64,000 nt of DNA, taken from contig OX457061.1 of the NCBI GenBank assembly GCA_949752795.1, positions 28,834,425-28,898,424 of the forward strand. Direction: 5' to 3'. The position numbers were made by a program, and so were the translations under genes. Under the pieces are notes generated by a model. The model did no database searches. It was given only the letters and a program-made list of their open reading frames with translations, and was not told where the DNA came from. The first letter of the stretch is position 1. Every line of letters starts with the position of its first letter. Source of the DNA: Hyperoodon ampullatus. Lineage: Eukaryota; Chordata; Mammalia; Artiodactyla; Ziphiidae. Shown here in pieces: positions 34,970 to 47,640 of the stretch.

Positions 34970-35950
34970 AAGCAGTTATGTAAAAGAATGCTTACTGCAG
35001 TATTGTTATAAATGATGAAACTTTGAAGTAAACTAAATGCGTATCAGTACAGGAATTAATACTATGTAATAGTTAAAAATAAATGAATAGGGCTCCCCTG
35101 GTGACACAGTGGTTGAGAGTCCGCCTGCCAATGCAGGGGACACGGGTTCGTGCCCCAGTCTGGGAAGATCCCACATGCCGCGGAGCGGCTGGGCCCAAGA
35201 GCCATGGCCTCTGAGCCTGCGCGTCTGGAGCCTGTGCTCCGCAACGGTGGATGCCACAGCAGTGAGAGGCCCGTGTACCACAAAAAAAAAAAAAAAAAAA
35301 AAAAAAAGAATGAATAAATTACACTTCCTTGTATATATAAACCATGGATATATAGTTAAAAATAATTTTAAGAGGAAAATGCAAGCTTTATCAATGGCAT
35401 ATTGTCTCAACTACAACATAAGCACAAAATAACTATGTTTTAAGCATGCATATATATACATCTAATAAAACTGACTGTAGAGATACACATCAAACTCGTG
35501 ACATTGTGAACTGTGGATTTTTGCAGGAATATAAGAGGTAGGGAAGAATAATAGGGTGTGGTGAGTTTCTAAAATAAAAGGCAATGGCTACTACATATGA
35601 CATAAGCAATTCACTAAATGAATACAAAATATCTTCATGTAAATTTACACATGAGCATATTAATGGTACCATTATTTTAAAATGTGAAATAGTGGAAACA
35701 ACATAATATACAATGAATGGGAATTAGGATAATAAATTATGGTATATCTATATTATGAAATAATATACAGCCATGAAAATTATATTACATGAACATTTAG
35801 TGTTTTAGGAATTGCTCACAGTATTGTGCTACATTAAAGAGCATGTGATAAATTTTAATGTCATTATCCTGGATATGAAAAAGCTAGCATCAAAATATAA
35901 TACATTTACAAACACAGTGCACAATCCCACAAGGAAATCAATCACATAAT
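34970..35950 (+). mobile_element. Old L1/HAL1-type 3' sequence interrupted by a SINE
   Basis: 'gcttactgcagtattgttat', 'actaaatgcgtatcagtaca' and 'ggaattaatactatgtaata' precede the SINE at 35090. The A-rich continuation includes 'aacatcaaactcgtgac'-like words, and at 35690-35800 'gtggaaacaacataatatac', 'taaattatggtatatctata' and 'aatatacagccatgaaaatt'. These are typical of ORF2 3' ends and 3' UTRs of old LINEs. It may be two fragments. Confidence 0.5.
35090..35307 (+). mobile_element. CHR-type SINE
   Basis: It begins 'gggctcccctggtgacacag' and ends 'cgtgtaccac' plus an A tail of about 26. The direct repeat AATGAATA lies at 35082-35089 and 35309-35316. The head has a few substitutions compared with the copy at 48.0 kb, so it is somewhat older. 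Confidence 0.95.
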
Positions 35951-38095
35951 GTTGGAAAGGACAGAAGATGTTTCTGAGAGCCTATTTTTCAAACAGCAAT
36001 TATTTCTCAAAGCCTAGAGGCATAAGTTTCTAGGTCTTGATTGTGATCTTAGTGAAACATACTAGAAGCTCACATTATGGAATGTGATATGATGGGCTTG
36101 GCATCAGAAGGATAGTTTTAGACTCAATGCCAATATTACTACTGTATTTTAAACTTTTTATCTTGAGGCGATTTCAGCATGTTGAAAAAGGATTTTTTTT
36201 TCCCTAAGAACTGAAATTTAGGAATGCTTATATCTGAACAACTCTGCACTGTACTGCACTACACTAGCCATACTCTTTGCCTAAGCTAAACTTAGTGCAC
36301 TAAATAAAAATGTGAATAGAAGTATAAAATGTTTCCTAAAGCCTTTTCAGACACCCACTGCTATGTAATCCAAGCCTGACAAAGGTAATAATCCTTTACA
36401 TTTTAAAGCACAGTTAATTGAGGAGAAGCCAGAGGTCTGGGAAATAGAGCATATTATTAAAGATTAAAATCATTCAGTAAATATATGAATGAATCTATAC
36501 TGTTTCAATGATTAGTAACAGGATGTACTAAAATTTTCTATATACTTTTGAAATAAGTGTGCATACCCCTTAATTGCAAATGTTGTATATAATATCTTGT
36601 AAATTACAAAATAATATATAATCCACTAAAAGCTTAAATAGTGTTCTAAAAGAGTGTATTATAAGAGGGTCATTATATCACTTTTATGTCATGAAAGTTT
36701 TGGACTAAATAGTTTTTAAATCTCTTATAATCTTATACGTATCTTGAATGCAAACTTTCTCCTCAAAGAATACTCAGTAAAATGGGGAAAGACTTGACAC
36801 AAAGATTCAAGATTCTAAATGTTCTATAGTAGAAATATTTAGGCATCTTCTCAGCCCTCGAAACATTATTTTTATTTAAATTAAATTGATTGAATGACTG
36901 ATTGATTGAAAGAGCATCTCCCTATCCATTCCAGAGCATTGGATCCTCACAGCCAATGCTGTGCCCATGTACAACTTCACATGACTAATTAGACTAGCAA
37001 TAAACACCTTAAACAAGCCATGGGTTCCTTCCCATAGGATGATGGAATTGGACACAGGAGACAGGTCCTCCTGGTGGTCAAAATTGTATCCTATGAATTC
37101 AAGGTCCTCAGTGAAATATATTCTGCCATGAAAGCAAGGAAGAGAAAAGGCTTGGCTTTGACATGGAAGAATGCAGTGCAGAAGGTAAACAATAGGAGAG
37201 ACTGAGTCAGTTATGAAGTTCTACTAATTTCTGGCCCCTGTCAATTTCTGAGGAAACCATCACTACATTTCAGCTATAAGGGTTCATGAAACAACCATGT
37301 GTCCTTATCCCAAATTCTGCTTTTGAACAAAAGGTTGCTCAAGTTAGTTTTAGTTAGTTCTAACTGTAGTCTAATGGATTCAAGTTCTGTATATAAGCAA
37401 CTGACATATCAATAATTTTATGGAAACTGTTCCCTAAATGCTCCTTAAATGCCATCCTCAAAAGACACAGTGAAACAAGATAACAAGGTATGCAGTCTTA
37501 TCTCAAACAAATCAAAGAAAACACCATTGGTTAGGATTCTAACACAAGCTTGTTAAAGCACAGAATATTCCATTTCTTTTATTTCATCTCTCTGCTAAGC
37601 CATTCCTGGATCTTCAGTTTTTAATAGGATTATTATAATTAGACTAAGATAAGAACCTTCCCTTTCAGAGACCTACTCTTTTTTCTTTCTTGCTTTCTTT
37701 ATATCTTTCCTTGATTCTCAGTGATTAATAACAGTGTCACTAAGTCCTGTAGATGCAGACTGGCAACCTTAACCAGAGGATTCCTGTGAAACAGTCTGAA
37801 CCAGCATGTGTAATAAATCATGCCGATTGCTTAGGCCAGAGTAAAAATTCTCTTACTTACAAAAGAACAGAGGGGTTCTTTTGTAGAGAGAAAGTGAAAC
37901 TCAAAGGAAGTTTGAATTACATCGTTAGAAGTGACTGAGATTTTTGGCTTGTTATTAATGGATATATCCCCTGTTAAATACAACTTTCTCCAATTATTGT
38001 CAGATAAGTAAATTGTTGTTTAGGGTTTTTTTTGTTTTTTGTTTTTTTGTGTGTTGTTTAGTTTTAAGCAAGATACTTAAAAGTACAGAATTATA
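35950..38095. other. Intergenic DNA, no gene seen
   Basis: Positions 36860-37330 are less AT-rich and of higher complexity than their surroundings. They look like an old LTR or unique sequence, but I cannot assign them. The small open frame at 37753-37938 has no family features. Confidence 0.4.
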
Positions 38096-38099
38096 GACT

Positions 38100-38240
38100 A
38101 TTATAACTGGAAATAATTTAGGTATAATTTAATCCATCACTTCTTTTAACAAATTTATACACAGAAAATTACTCCCCCAAGGTCACATAGAAAATTAATC
38201 ATACAGTTGAGCTTAAATCTGGTTCTGATAACTCTTTGTA
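38100..38240 (-). mobile_element. CORE-SINE/MIR-like fragment, reverse orientation (tentative)
   Basis: 'actattataactggaaataa', 'tttaatccatcac' and 'actcccccaaggtcacatag', followed by 'gagcttaaatctggttctga', follow the order of an inverted MIR-type SINE. Confidence 0.45.
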
Positions 38241-38699
38241 TAGCTGTTTCATTTAAAAAATATCTTATATAAACTTCCTATAAATAATACCCAATTGCTA
38301 AATGAATAATTTATTAACTTAATATTCTTCTTAGTTCACCATTTTTAAAGGCCACTATGATACAGATTCAATGATTTTTCTGAAGTTACTATGAAGAATA
38401 AATATGGTCACAGTCCTCAAGAACACAGGGATGGATACAGATTAGAGCTACAAATGCAAATATCTATCATATAGAGCAATATGTAGTGTAATAGAAAGAT
38501 CAATAATGTAATAGGTAAATATAAAATATGTCCTGGAAATACAGAAAAAAAAAAACTTTATAGAAGAGGTAACACTTGACTGAATTGTGAAGTATATGTT
38601 TGGGTTTGCAAAGTAGAGAAAGAAAAAATTCTTATTAATTGGTAACAGTATGGTAACATCCCTTGTGAACCTGAAATTATTTCAAGTACTTTACACACT

Positions 38700-38758
38700 A
38701 TCTATCTATGGATCTATCTATCATCTATCTATCTATCATCTATCTACCTACCTACCCA
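38700..38758. repeat. (TATC)n microsatellite with interruptions
   Basis: Runs of 'tatctatctatc' are interrupted by 'atgga' and 'atca', then drift to 'ctacctacctac'. Likely polymorphic. Confidence 0.92.
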
Positions 38759-40974
38759 TCTCTTAACAATAAAATCATACGTGGAAGTTATTTGTGCATT
38801 AAAAAAATGAAATGGAGGGGGAAAGACCCAGGAAATTAACATTTGTAGCAATTGTACACTTAGTAAATGGAAGAACCATGATTCAAATCTATGGCTGCCT
38901 GACTCAAACTCACTCTTTTGGAAACACTGCACATGTAAACACACACATGTGCACACACACAATTTAAGAAAACACAGAAAAGCAAAGAACGTAAAAGAAT
39001 AATTTTGCAAATTGATTCTTTTTTGCTGAGTTGATAGCCAAATTATGAAAAATTATTGTTTTCTTAAAGTTTTCCCAAAATGTTCTTGTTTTCTCAGATT
39101 CATGCTCCATATAACAAGTCAAACAATACAAAAGTATATAGACTTTTTAAAAAAGTTAACAGTGAAAGGTAATTGTCTAGCTGCTTTACTTGCATACAGA
39201 TGGTACTGTGTGTGAGATGGAATGATAATAGATCCAGGAATGAGTGTGAGGGGTAACAATCTATTTGTATCTAAGGATCTAGCCATAATATTTGGCAATG
39301 ATATCTGCAAAAGCTTGTATGTGTTTTTGGCCCCTGAAAAGCATATTGCTCTCAGATGATGTCAGTATTTAGTATAACAAGTTTATATATTCAACTACTT
39401 TTCAGATTTCTCTTATAAAAAAAAGGTTTTACTTTACATTTAATATTTTAACAATACAAAAATTGATAAGTTCAGCTTCTCTTCTAATAAAACAGATCTT
39501 CTCCCTCACCACTCTCAAATTCCTATCTCAGTATCCATTTTTAATATTTGATGCACAGATTTAACCTAGACACTTAAACAGTCCAGTTACAAAGATGTAA
39601 ATGTTTCATTATGATTGGCTTCCTTATAAAAGATAAATTGCTTCTAATGCTTAAAACCAATTTAATTATGGGGTGGGATTCTGGGGTAAAAAATAAGAAA
39701 AGTGAAATGGATGTTGTGCTACATAATTTTTACACATTTAATTGTGAACATTCATTAGAATTAAAAACTACTTTATGACCCTAAATTTCCAGGAATTAAA
39801 GCTTTCAGCATCCTCTGGACTGGCTGAATAGAAGAACACTAACAGAACGCAAAAACAACTGTTAAGAGACTTAGACAGAGGTATTAACTGACATCAGCCA
39901 TCCATTCAGGCAAGATACTAAGTGAATAATCCACTTATTAGCTTAACCAAATATTGATACAAAGCCCCATAGATACCTAAGGAAATATATGTAGTTCAGT
40001 ATACGTACAAATAAAGAACAACACAAATGTGACAGCACTAGTCATTTTTATAGATTATACTATCTTTGAGGTAATACAGTATCATTTACATTACAAGTGA
40101 GATATCTTGGATTATCCTTAAGAGCACCTTAATTCTCATTGCACATAATTTAATTTTGTTTTCTGAGGGGGCATTATGTGCCCTATTAAGACTAGTTAAT
40201 TCTCTTTATTTTGGAGAGAAAGGTTATATGATTTGTTTGATTTTTTGTGTGTGTGTCTTTTTCCCCATAAGAAGAAAGTATCTGGGATTAGTACAAACAT
40301 CATTTTATTACATTTCAATCTTTTTATCCTTATATTCAATAAATATGATCTCCTATTTCTCTTTACATTGTATTAGTATAAGCCTTATATCTTTGAATAA
40401 ATTTTTAAAATATACTTTATCTTAGTCAATGGATAGCATATTAATTTTTTTTGCACCAAACTTACTTTCCAACCTGTAACACTTCATTGAAATTTCAAGT
40501 AACCCAGAACTATTCCCTAGGAGTCACTTTAATTTTCATTGATTTTTATCTAATGGACTTGTTGTAAGGATTAAAGAAAAAAATAAAGGGGAGGGGAAAT
40601 TTATTGATAGTTATTAAATGACATAATATGTTCATATACTGTAATAGCTAATCTTTGCACTAAATAAATTAAAAGTATTAATCTCATTAAAAATGAGAAA
40701 ATTTTGACTCATTTATATGCTTCCATACTAATGTATTAATTAATCATTAAAATTATCATTTTATTGTACTGGGAATTCAAATTCTATGGGATTAAATGAA
40801 ACAGTAATATACACTTTTTTATTCAACTTCCTAATATTTCCTGCTGATCATTCTCGCTCCCTTTCTCTATCATTCTGTATATACACGTAAATCTATCACC
40901 TAAAGAAACTGTCTACTTGATTGAAATGGACAGGAGACAGCACAACTCAGTTATATCGCCTTGGATTCAGAAAT

Positions 40975-41050
40975 AGCTATTGCTCCTGCACTCTGTAGGG
41001 TAAGCCTTACAGAGCTATTGCTCCTGTGCTCTGTAGGGTAAGCCTTATAA
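40975..41050. repeat. 38-bp tandem duplication
   Basis: Two adjacent copies, 40975-41012 and 41013-41050, both contain 'agctattgctcctg' and 'ctctgtagggtaagcctta'. They differ at only a few positions. Confidence 0.93.
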
Positions 41051-41089
41051 GTTGTCATTTTTTTTCCCCTTGATGACTGTCTACCTTCC

Positions 41090-41340
41090 ATATTATTGGT
41101 TTCTTATATCTGCTGACAGAAGTTTTTATTAACCTGCCAGAATCATACAACTATGAAGTACATCATTCCTTGCTCTGTCACATGCATTTAAAGATATATG
41201 TGATGATGGGCATTTAAGCTGTTTATAGTTTATCAATTTTACAAATAATAGAGCAATATTCACCATTGCACATATACTAAGTGGTATTATCTGTGAAGGA
41301 TACATTCTAAAACTTAAATTATTTTGACTAAAGATATAGT
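41090..41340 (-). mobile_element. Old L1 (L1M-class) 3' fragment, reverse orientation
   Basis: Inverted L1 3' words in order: 'acatcattccttgctctgtc', 'gatgggcatttaagctgttt', 'acaaataatagagcaatatt' and 'tgaaggatacattctaaaac'. Confidence 0.5.
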
Positions 41341-41344
41341 CTTT

Positions 41345-41790
41345 ATATTAATTTATTTAGATGTCAACAACCTTTGCACTAAAAAAAAAAGAGCTTTAAT
41401 TCATACCAATAACATGTATTAAGGCAGATGTGTCTTTTCCAACTGTAGGTTTTATTTCTTTTTTGTAATAACAGCTTGTTGTTAATTTGCAGGGAGAAAA
41501 AGTCCAGGGGCATTTACAGTGTACATTTCTTATAACAGTCCATACCAACACAGAAGGGTTTGGCAAACTGAATATGCGATTTGGGGTACACTTTCTCCTT
41601 AGCTAAACATGTATGAATACTTGCCCTAATTTAAAATAAAATGACCATTCTTTCAGTTTTTCTTGCTGTGCATGGAAGTTTAGTTTAACCCTACTTTTGC
41701 TGACAACGGAGGAAGTTTATTAGCTGGTATACTCTGCTGAGGAGGAAAAAATCACATATTTCATCTCAAATGAATTTGGATGCAAAGGAT
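41345..41790. other. AT-rich intergenic DNA, no gene seen
   Basis: No nameable feature. Confidence 0.4.
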
Positions 41791-41794
41791 GTTA

Positions 41795-42003
41795 GAATAC
41801 TGATTGTGGAAGCAGATCACCTGATTCTGAATCCTAGTTCCACCATGTACCGTGTGGCCCTTAGAAGGTTAGTTATCCTCTCTGTGTCACATTTCCTCAT
41901 CTTTAAAGGAGAATAACGATAGCATCTATATCATAGGGTTTTTGTAAGGATTAAAGAAGTACATAGAGTTCTTGGAACACTGTCTGGTATGAGTATGATT
42001 AAT
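41795..42003 (+). mobile_element. MIR SINE
   Basis: Forward MIR words in order: 'gattgtggaagcagatcacc', 'ctgaatcctagttccaccat', 'ccgtgtggcccttag', 'ctctgtgtcacatttcctca', 'catagggtttttgtaaggat' and 'ggaacactgtctggta'. Confidence 0.8.
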
Positions 42004-42004
42004 T

Positions 42005-42620
42005 TTATTCTTATATAGTGCATCAAAATAATTCTACATGTTCTGCATTATTTCATAACTATATTAACCAATAGACAATATTTATTGCCACGATAAGCCT
42101 AACATTTTGTAACAAAAAACATGAGTCACAGGAAATAAGGCAATATATATTTAAAATTACAAATATAATTTCCTGCTTTTGAGGAATTTATGGTCCATTA
42201 GAGGAGACAAGTCATGTATACACAAATATGTGTCTAATAACAAAATGCAGCATATGTTAGTATCAGATCTGTGACCCAGAAAACTTAACTCAATGGTAGT
42301 GGAAACAGCATATCCTCATGAGATGTGAAACTGGACTATGCTATGAGATTTGTGAATAAACTTTTGAAAGCAAATTCATAGTTGTAGATCTAAATTCTAT
42401 TATCTGTTAAATGAAAATACGGGACTATAAATCATCCAAGAGGCCTTCCAACCCTAAAATTCCATTTGTTTTAAATCTATGAACAAGTGCTGCAGGTTCA
42501 GAATAATGAGAATTAGAACGAACAGCAGTAATGAGAATGGCTGGTACATTGGAGAAAGGAGTTAAATTGAGTATTTATAGTCAGATTCAAGTGGGAATTA
42601 TTGTTTAGAAAATTGTGCTA
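42005..42620. other. AT-rich intergenic DNA, no gene seen
   Basis: No nameable feature. Confidence 0.4.
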
Positions 42621-42627
42621 CATAACT

Positions 42628-42863
42628 TTTTTATTTTTTTATTTTTATTTTTTATTTTTTTTTGCGGTACGCGGGCCTCTCACTGTTGTGGCCACTCCCA
42701 TCGCGGAGCACAGGCTCCAGACGCACAGGCTCAGCGGCCATGGCTCATGGGCCCATGAGCCATGGCTCATGGCTCATGTGGGATCCTCCCGGACTGGGGC
42801 ACAAACCCACGTTCCCTGCATCGGCAGGCAGACTCTCAACCACTGCGCCACCAGGGAAGACCC
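42628..42863 (-). mobile_element. CHR-type SINE with internal palindromic rearrangement
   Basis: The inverted A tail is a broken T/A run, followed by the usual inverted body and a head ending 'cagggaag'. The short direct repeat CATAACT is at 42621-42627 and 42864-42870. In the middle, where other copies read 'ccagccgctccgcggcatgt', this copy instead contains a perfect 30-bp palindrome (42737-42766) followed by further copies of 'ggctcat'. The interrupted tail and substitutions suggest it is older than the copies at 48.0 and 60.6 kb. Confidence 0.92.
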
Positions 42864-42871
42864 CATAACTA

Positions 42872-44525
42872 TTTATTTTTACTGTGCTTGTTATAATCTT
42901 CATGTATTTGTCACTAAGGATGTGGTAGGTTTTACATTAAATGGTTTAATGTTATCTAATAGCTTTCTTGAACCATGCAATCACAATTTTTAATAGCTAA
43001 TTTTAATACAGTATGCCATCAGTATAACCTCTTATGAACCATCAAGTGGCTTCTTTGCTTGCTTGTTTTCAAAGAAATTCAATATAGTTTAACAATCTAT
43101 AAATGGGTAAACTGAAATATTATAAGGACTAACATATGCAAGAAGGATGGATTTTTGTGGCAAGGATAACTAGGACAATCTTACTTCTAATAAATAGGAG
43201 CCAGAATGTGACCTTAACTATACCAAGCAGATGAAATTCCCCAAATCTGTGGTAGACAGAGAGCAACCCAAGGAAGGAGGACAAGACACAAACTCCATAT
43301 CCTGGTAAAGGCTCTGGAGTAGAGCAAACATTTGGCTTTAGAGATATGAGTGGAAGAGTTACTAGTGGTGGGGTCACATGCACATCATCTGTATTGCCAG
43401 CTGTGGTATAATGACAAGAAGCAGTGCCGACCATGCTGCAAAGAGGCTGCTATGAAATGGGAGTTTCCTCCTGGCTGCAAACACTCGAACCTGATTTTGG
43501 CTTTCCTGGATATATTTCCACTTAATATCTTAAAATTAATTATTCTGCTAATACTAGTATTTTGATTGATATCATTTTTAAAGAAATAATTTACAAGCCC
43601 AGATCATGTGATTGTGTAAAATCTGTTGTAATGAATACTTCAAAAAAATGTTTAGAGGTGTGACTTCAGGGTAAGATGATGCCTCCAGGAGAGGTGTATA
43701 CATCAACACTCAGAGAGAAATCAGTGGGACTAACCAAAGATATATATAAAATTATACAAACAAAAACAAAAAACATGTAGCATTTATTGGAAAGTAGAGA
43801 AATGTGCCATCCATATTTCATTATTTCAAGATACTCATGTTATATGGTGTGCAATTGGGAAAGACATTGCTGTCCAAGTCATAAACCCAGTAATACATTG
43901 ATATTATAGTTGATAATTAGTATAACCATCTTGGAGGTTAGAAAACAGAAGGAATCAGAATATTTTAAGTAAAGGTTTTACTGGGAATTTTACATTTCAA
44001 TTTTATAATTTAACATAAAAAAGACCTTATTTATCCCATAAATGGTTGGAAATAGCAATGATGTTTATTTATGTGTAAGAATTTACTATTTTTTAAAAAA
44101 TAAAGGTGTTCAAATAGCCCCTTGGAAACCTCTTGTCTATGGGTTATAGAGAGAATTCAGCTTAAGCCTTGATGAAGGCTAAACTTCTGTCTGATTATAT
44201 AATTCACAGCTTTTCACTGTGAGCACAAAGCAAATCTGCAACACAAGTTTCTAAGCACCAATTTCAAAAATTAATCCTTTAAATATAGGAACATAAGAGG
44301 AAGCTATTTCTAAGAGAAATATTCCCATTTTCATTTAAAATGTTACTAAATAAATGGTAAATTTTAGTTCTAGTGTAGTTTCAAATTCACTAGTCTTTAA
44401 AAAAAACAAAAAGCATGACTCACCACTCATAAATCAGGATCAGAGATTGAAGATACTCTGATATGTGAAACCAAAATGCTACAAATCACAGATAAAAATC
44501 CATACATTTCCCTTGTTGTAGATTC
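42872..44525. other. Intergenic DNA, no gene seen
   Basis: No nameable repeat or gene. Open frames at 43129-43565 on both strands lack conserved motifs. Confidence 0.4.
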
Positions 44526-44529
44526 CAAG

Positions 44530-45958
44530 TATAAAGATCTTCACCAGTAGATTCTATGTCAAAAAAAAAATCACTTTCCCTGCTCATCCACAAGAAGCAA
44601 CTCCTTAGCCTTTAAAGTTTTATCATGAGATTGCAGCAATTCAGTCACATCTGCAGGCTCCGCTTCTAATTTCTAGTCTCTTCTATTTCCCACACATATG
44701 CTGTTACTTCCTCTACCGAAGTCTTAAACACCTCAAAGTCACCCGTGAGGATTGGAATCAACTTCTTTCAAACTTCTGTAAACGTTAATATCTTGACCTC
44801 TTGTTATGAATCATGAATGGTCTTAAGAAACTGCTTCTAGAATGGTGAATCCTTTCCGTAAGTTTTCAATTTACCTTACCCAGATCCATCAGAGGAATCA
44901 TTATCTAAGGTAGCTATAGCCTTACAAAATGTATTTCTTAGATAATAATACTTGAAAGTCAAAATTACTCCTTGATCCATAGGCTGCAGAATGTACCTTG
45001 TGCTAGCAGGCATGAAAACAATACTAATCTCATTATACATCTCCATCAGAACTCTTGGGTAACTAGGTACATTGTCAGTAAGCAGTAATATTTTGAAAGG
45101 AGTCTTCTTCTGAGCAGTATATCTCAATAGTGAGCTTCAAATATTCAGTAAATTATGTTGAAAACAGATATCCTGTCATCCAGGCTTTGTTGTTCCACTT
45201 CTAGAGCACTTGCCGAGTAGATTTAGCATAAGTTTTAAAGGCCCTAGGATTTTGAGAATAATAAATCAATATTGGCTTCACCTTAAAGTCACCAGCTGCA
45301 TTAACCCCTAATTAGAGAGTCAGCCTGTACTCTGAAGCTTTGAAGCGAGGCATTGACTTCTCCTCTCTAGCTGTGAAAGTCCTAGATGGCATCTTATTCC
45401 AATAGAAGTCTGTTTCATCTACATTGCAAATTGGTTGTTTATTGTAGACACTTTCATTAATTATCTTAACTAGACCTTTGGATAACTTGCTGAAGCTTCT
45501 TCATCAGCACTTGTTGCTTCACCTTGCACTGTTCTGTAATGAAGATGGTTTCTTTGCTTAAACCTTGTGAACCAGCCTCTGCTAGTTTCAGACTTCTTAT
45601 TCTGCTGCCCCCTCTCCTCTCTCAGCCTTCAGAGAATTGAAGAGAGTTAGGGCCTTGCTCTAGAGTAGGTTCTGTCTTAAGGGAATGATGTGGTTGATTT
45701 GGTCTTCTATCCAGACCACTAAAACTTTCTCCATATCAGCAAAAAGGCTGTTTCACTTTCTTACCACTCATATGTTCTCTGGAGTAACACTTTTCATTTC
45801 CTTTAAGAAATTTTCCATTGCATTCACACCTTGGCTAACTAGGGCAAGAGGCTGAGCTTTTGGCCTATGTCAGCTTTTGACATTCCTTCTTCACTAAGCT
45901 TTTGATATTAAGTGAAAGATGTGTGACTCTTCCTTCTACTTGAACACTAAGGGCCCAC
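44530..45958 (-). pseudogene. Tigger transposase (CENP-B/pogo type) pseudogene
   Basis: The frame is read on the minus strand. The normal start codon falls at 45956-45958, where the codon is GTG, followed within three codons by TAG. Many frameshifts follow. The best-preserved part is the DDE catalytic domain at 44876-45127. It contains [11 protein letters not shown], the second catalytic Asp in a D-N context, and then [18 protein letters not shown] with the third catalytic Asp. It ends in [12 protein letters not shown]. Intact relatives have about 500 or more residues with N-terminal helix-turn-helix DNA-binding domains. Those would lie near 45500-45950 and are not readable as one frame here. 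The family gave rise to host genes such as CENPB, but nothing suggests this copy was domesticated. Confidence 0.87.
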
Positions 45959-46386
45959 TGCAGGTTTATTAATTGGCCTAGTTTCAATACTGTTGGGTCT
46001 CAGGGAATAGTGATACCCAAGGAGAGGGAGAGAGACAGGGAAATGGCTGACTGGTGGAGCAGTTAGAACACAGACAACATTTATCCATTAAGTTCGCTGT
46101 CTTATACGTGTGTGGTTTGTGATGCCCTAAAACAATTACAATTGTAACATCAAAGATCACTAATCACAGGTCACTACAACAAACATGATAACAATGAAAA
46201 AGTTTGAAATACTGTGAAAATTTCCAATGTGACACAGAGGCACAAACTGAGCCAATGCTGTTGGAAAAATGTTGCCAATAGACTTGCTGTACATGGAGTT
46301 GCCACAAACCTACAGTTTGTAAAAAAAAAAAATGCAATATCTGTGAAGCTCGATAAAGTGAAGCATAATAAAACAAGGTATGCCTG
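44530..46386 (-). mobile_element. Tigger1-like pogo-family DNA transposon, one end missing
   Basis: The right end is complete: 'aaaacaaggtatgcctg' ends at 46386 next to TA, and it matches the inverted end of the miniature element at 29.7 kb. Leftward, the element carries a non-coding end, then a decayed transposase gene read on the minus strand. It breaks off near 44530, so the other terminal repeat and the 3' part of the gene are missing. I recognise the body as Tigger1 from long agreement of word order. Confidence 0.88.
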
Positions 46387-46389
46387 TAT

Positions 46390-47375
46390 ATAAATGATGT
46401 GTGGATAGATGACATATACTCATTTACTTCATTGGTTAGTTTATTTCTTTATTTCCTTTTTCTCCTAGATGAATACTGATTATTTATTTAAAAAATAGAA
46501 ACAAGTAAAAAAGGATGAATGAAGAGAAAGGGAGAAAGGGAGGAAGATTAAAGGTCTGGCACATATCTCATGATTCTCTCCTAAAATTAACAAAATGACT
46601 AAGAGAATGTAAATATCTGGGGAAATGCAATAGCATTAGAAGAAATGTAGTCAAGAAATCCACTTTCCTGAAGGTATTTTTCTTCTGTAAATAGTCTTCA
46701 GAATTTGGTTTATTTGCTTTTAGCAATTTATTGTTCATATCAGGTAATTATTTTTCTAGGTTCTGCTCGTAAAACGCACAAAAATCATTCTAGTCTCTTT
46801 CATCAAGTGATTTACATGAATTTAGATAAATAGATGAATAGGTAGATAGACAACAGATAAACAAACTTGAGTGTAACTGAACTTTGTTTTCATAGGATAT
46901 TATAATTATCCCTTAAAGACATGGCCTCTTGATAGACCAACACTGAAATGTTAATCAGTATTTTGCATTTATATTTGCTAATTCTGCCATTCCATTTGTC
47001 ATCATGCTATTTCCTTCACTCTTTAGAATACAGAGTCACAGATTCTATTCTCAGGGTCTGGTGGAAATTGATTCAAACACTGACATTTAAGCCCCTTCAA
47101 TCAAAGTGCAATAGTCATGAAAATGTAAAACATTAAGGAACAGATTGTGCAAACATATACTCCTCAAAAGCAAGTGCATTAATATTTTAAATAAATTCCT
47201 ACCAGCACTGTTAATTATGAGAGAAAAATATGTGTTCAATATCTTTGAAAAATAATTTTAATTTAGGTAAACCCATAAAAATGATATTATAATCAACAAA
47301 GTTGTCATCAAATTGGAAGAGCATTTTAAATTATATATCTTTCTTACTCAGAATTATAGACAATTTGTATTTCAA
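46390..47375. other. AT-rich intergenic DNA, no gene seen
   Basis: No nameable feature. Purine-rich patch at 46500-46560. Confidence 0.4.
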
Positions 47376-47379
47376 AAAT

Positions 47380-47640
47380 GTTTCTCTAATCCATCCCACT
47401 TTTCTCTTCTTGTAACAACTTCCTTAATTTATGTTTTATCATTTCTCACTTGGGTTAATAATTATTCCACCTTGTTACATTGCCCTTATTATCTTCCTTT
47501 AAATCTACCTTTCATATTTTTACTAGAATTATCTTACTAAAGATATATGAATGTTGCAACCTCTTGCTTAAAATAATTTTTCATGGCCATCAATCTAAAA
47601 AGTAATTATTTTGTATGACTCTTCTATGGTAAGCCTGTTT
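47380..47640 (+). mobile_element. L2 LINE-like fragment (tentative)
   Basis: 'tctaatccatcccacttttc', 'atattatt'-free 'tgttacattgcccttattat', then 'tgcaacctcttgcttaaaat' and 'catggccatcaatctaaaaa' resemble diverged L2 3' sequence. Weak. Confidence 0.35.

Larger units (their letters stand above)
38245..41085. other. AT-rich intergenic DNA, no gene seen
   Basis: Apart from a tetranucleotide microsatellite at about 38700-38758 and a 38-bp tandem duplication at 40975-41050, I see nothing nameable. Open frames in this stretch have no conserved motifs. Confidence 0.45.

Noticed and set aside
38700..38758. Possible CRISPR-like repeat array
   Set aside because: It is a tetranucleotide microsatellite without unique spacers, in a mammalian context.
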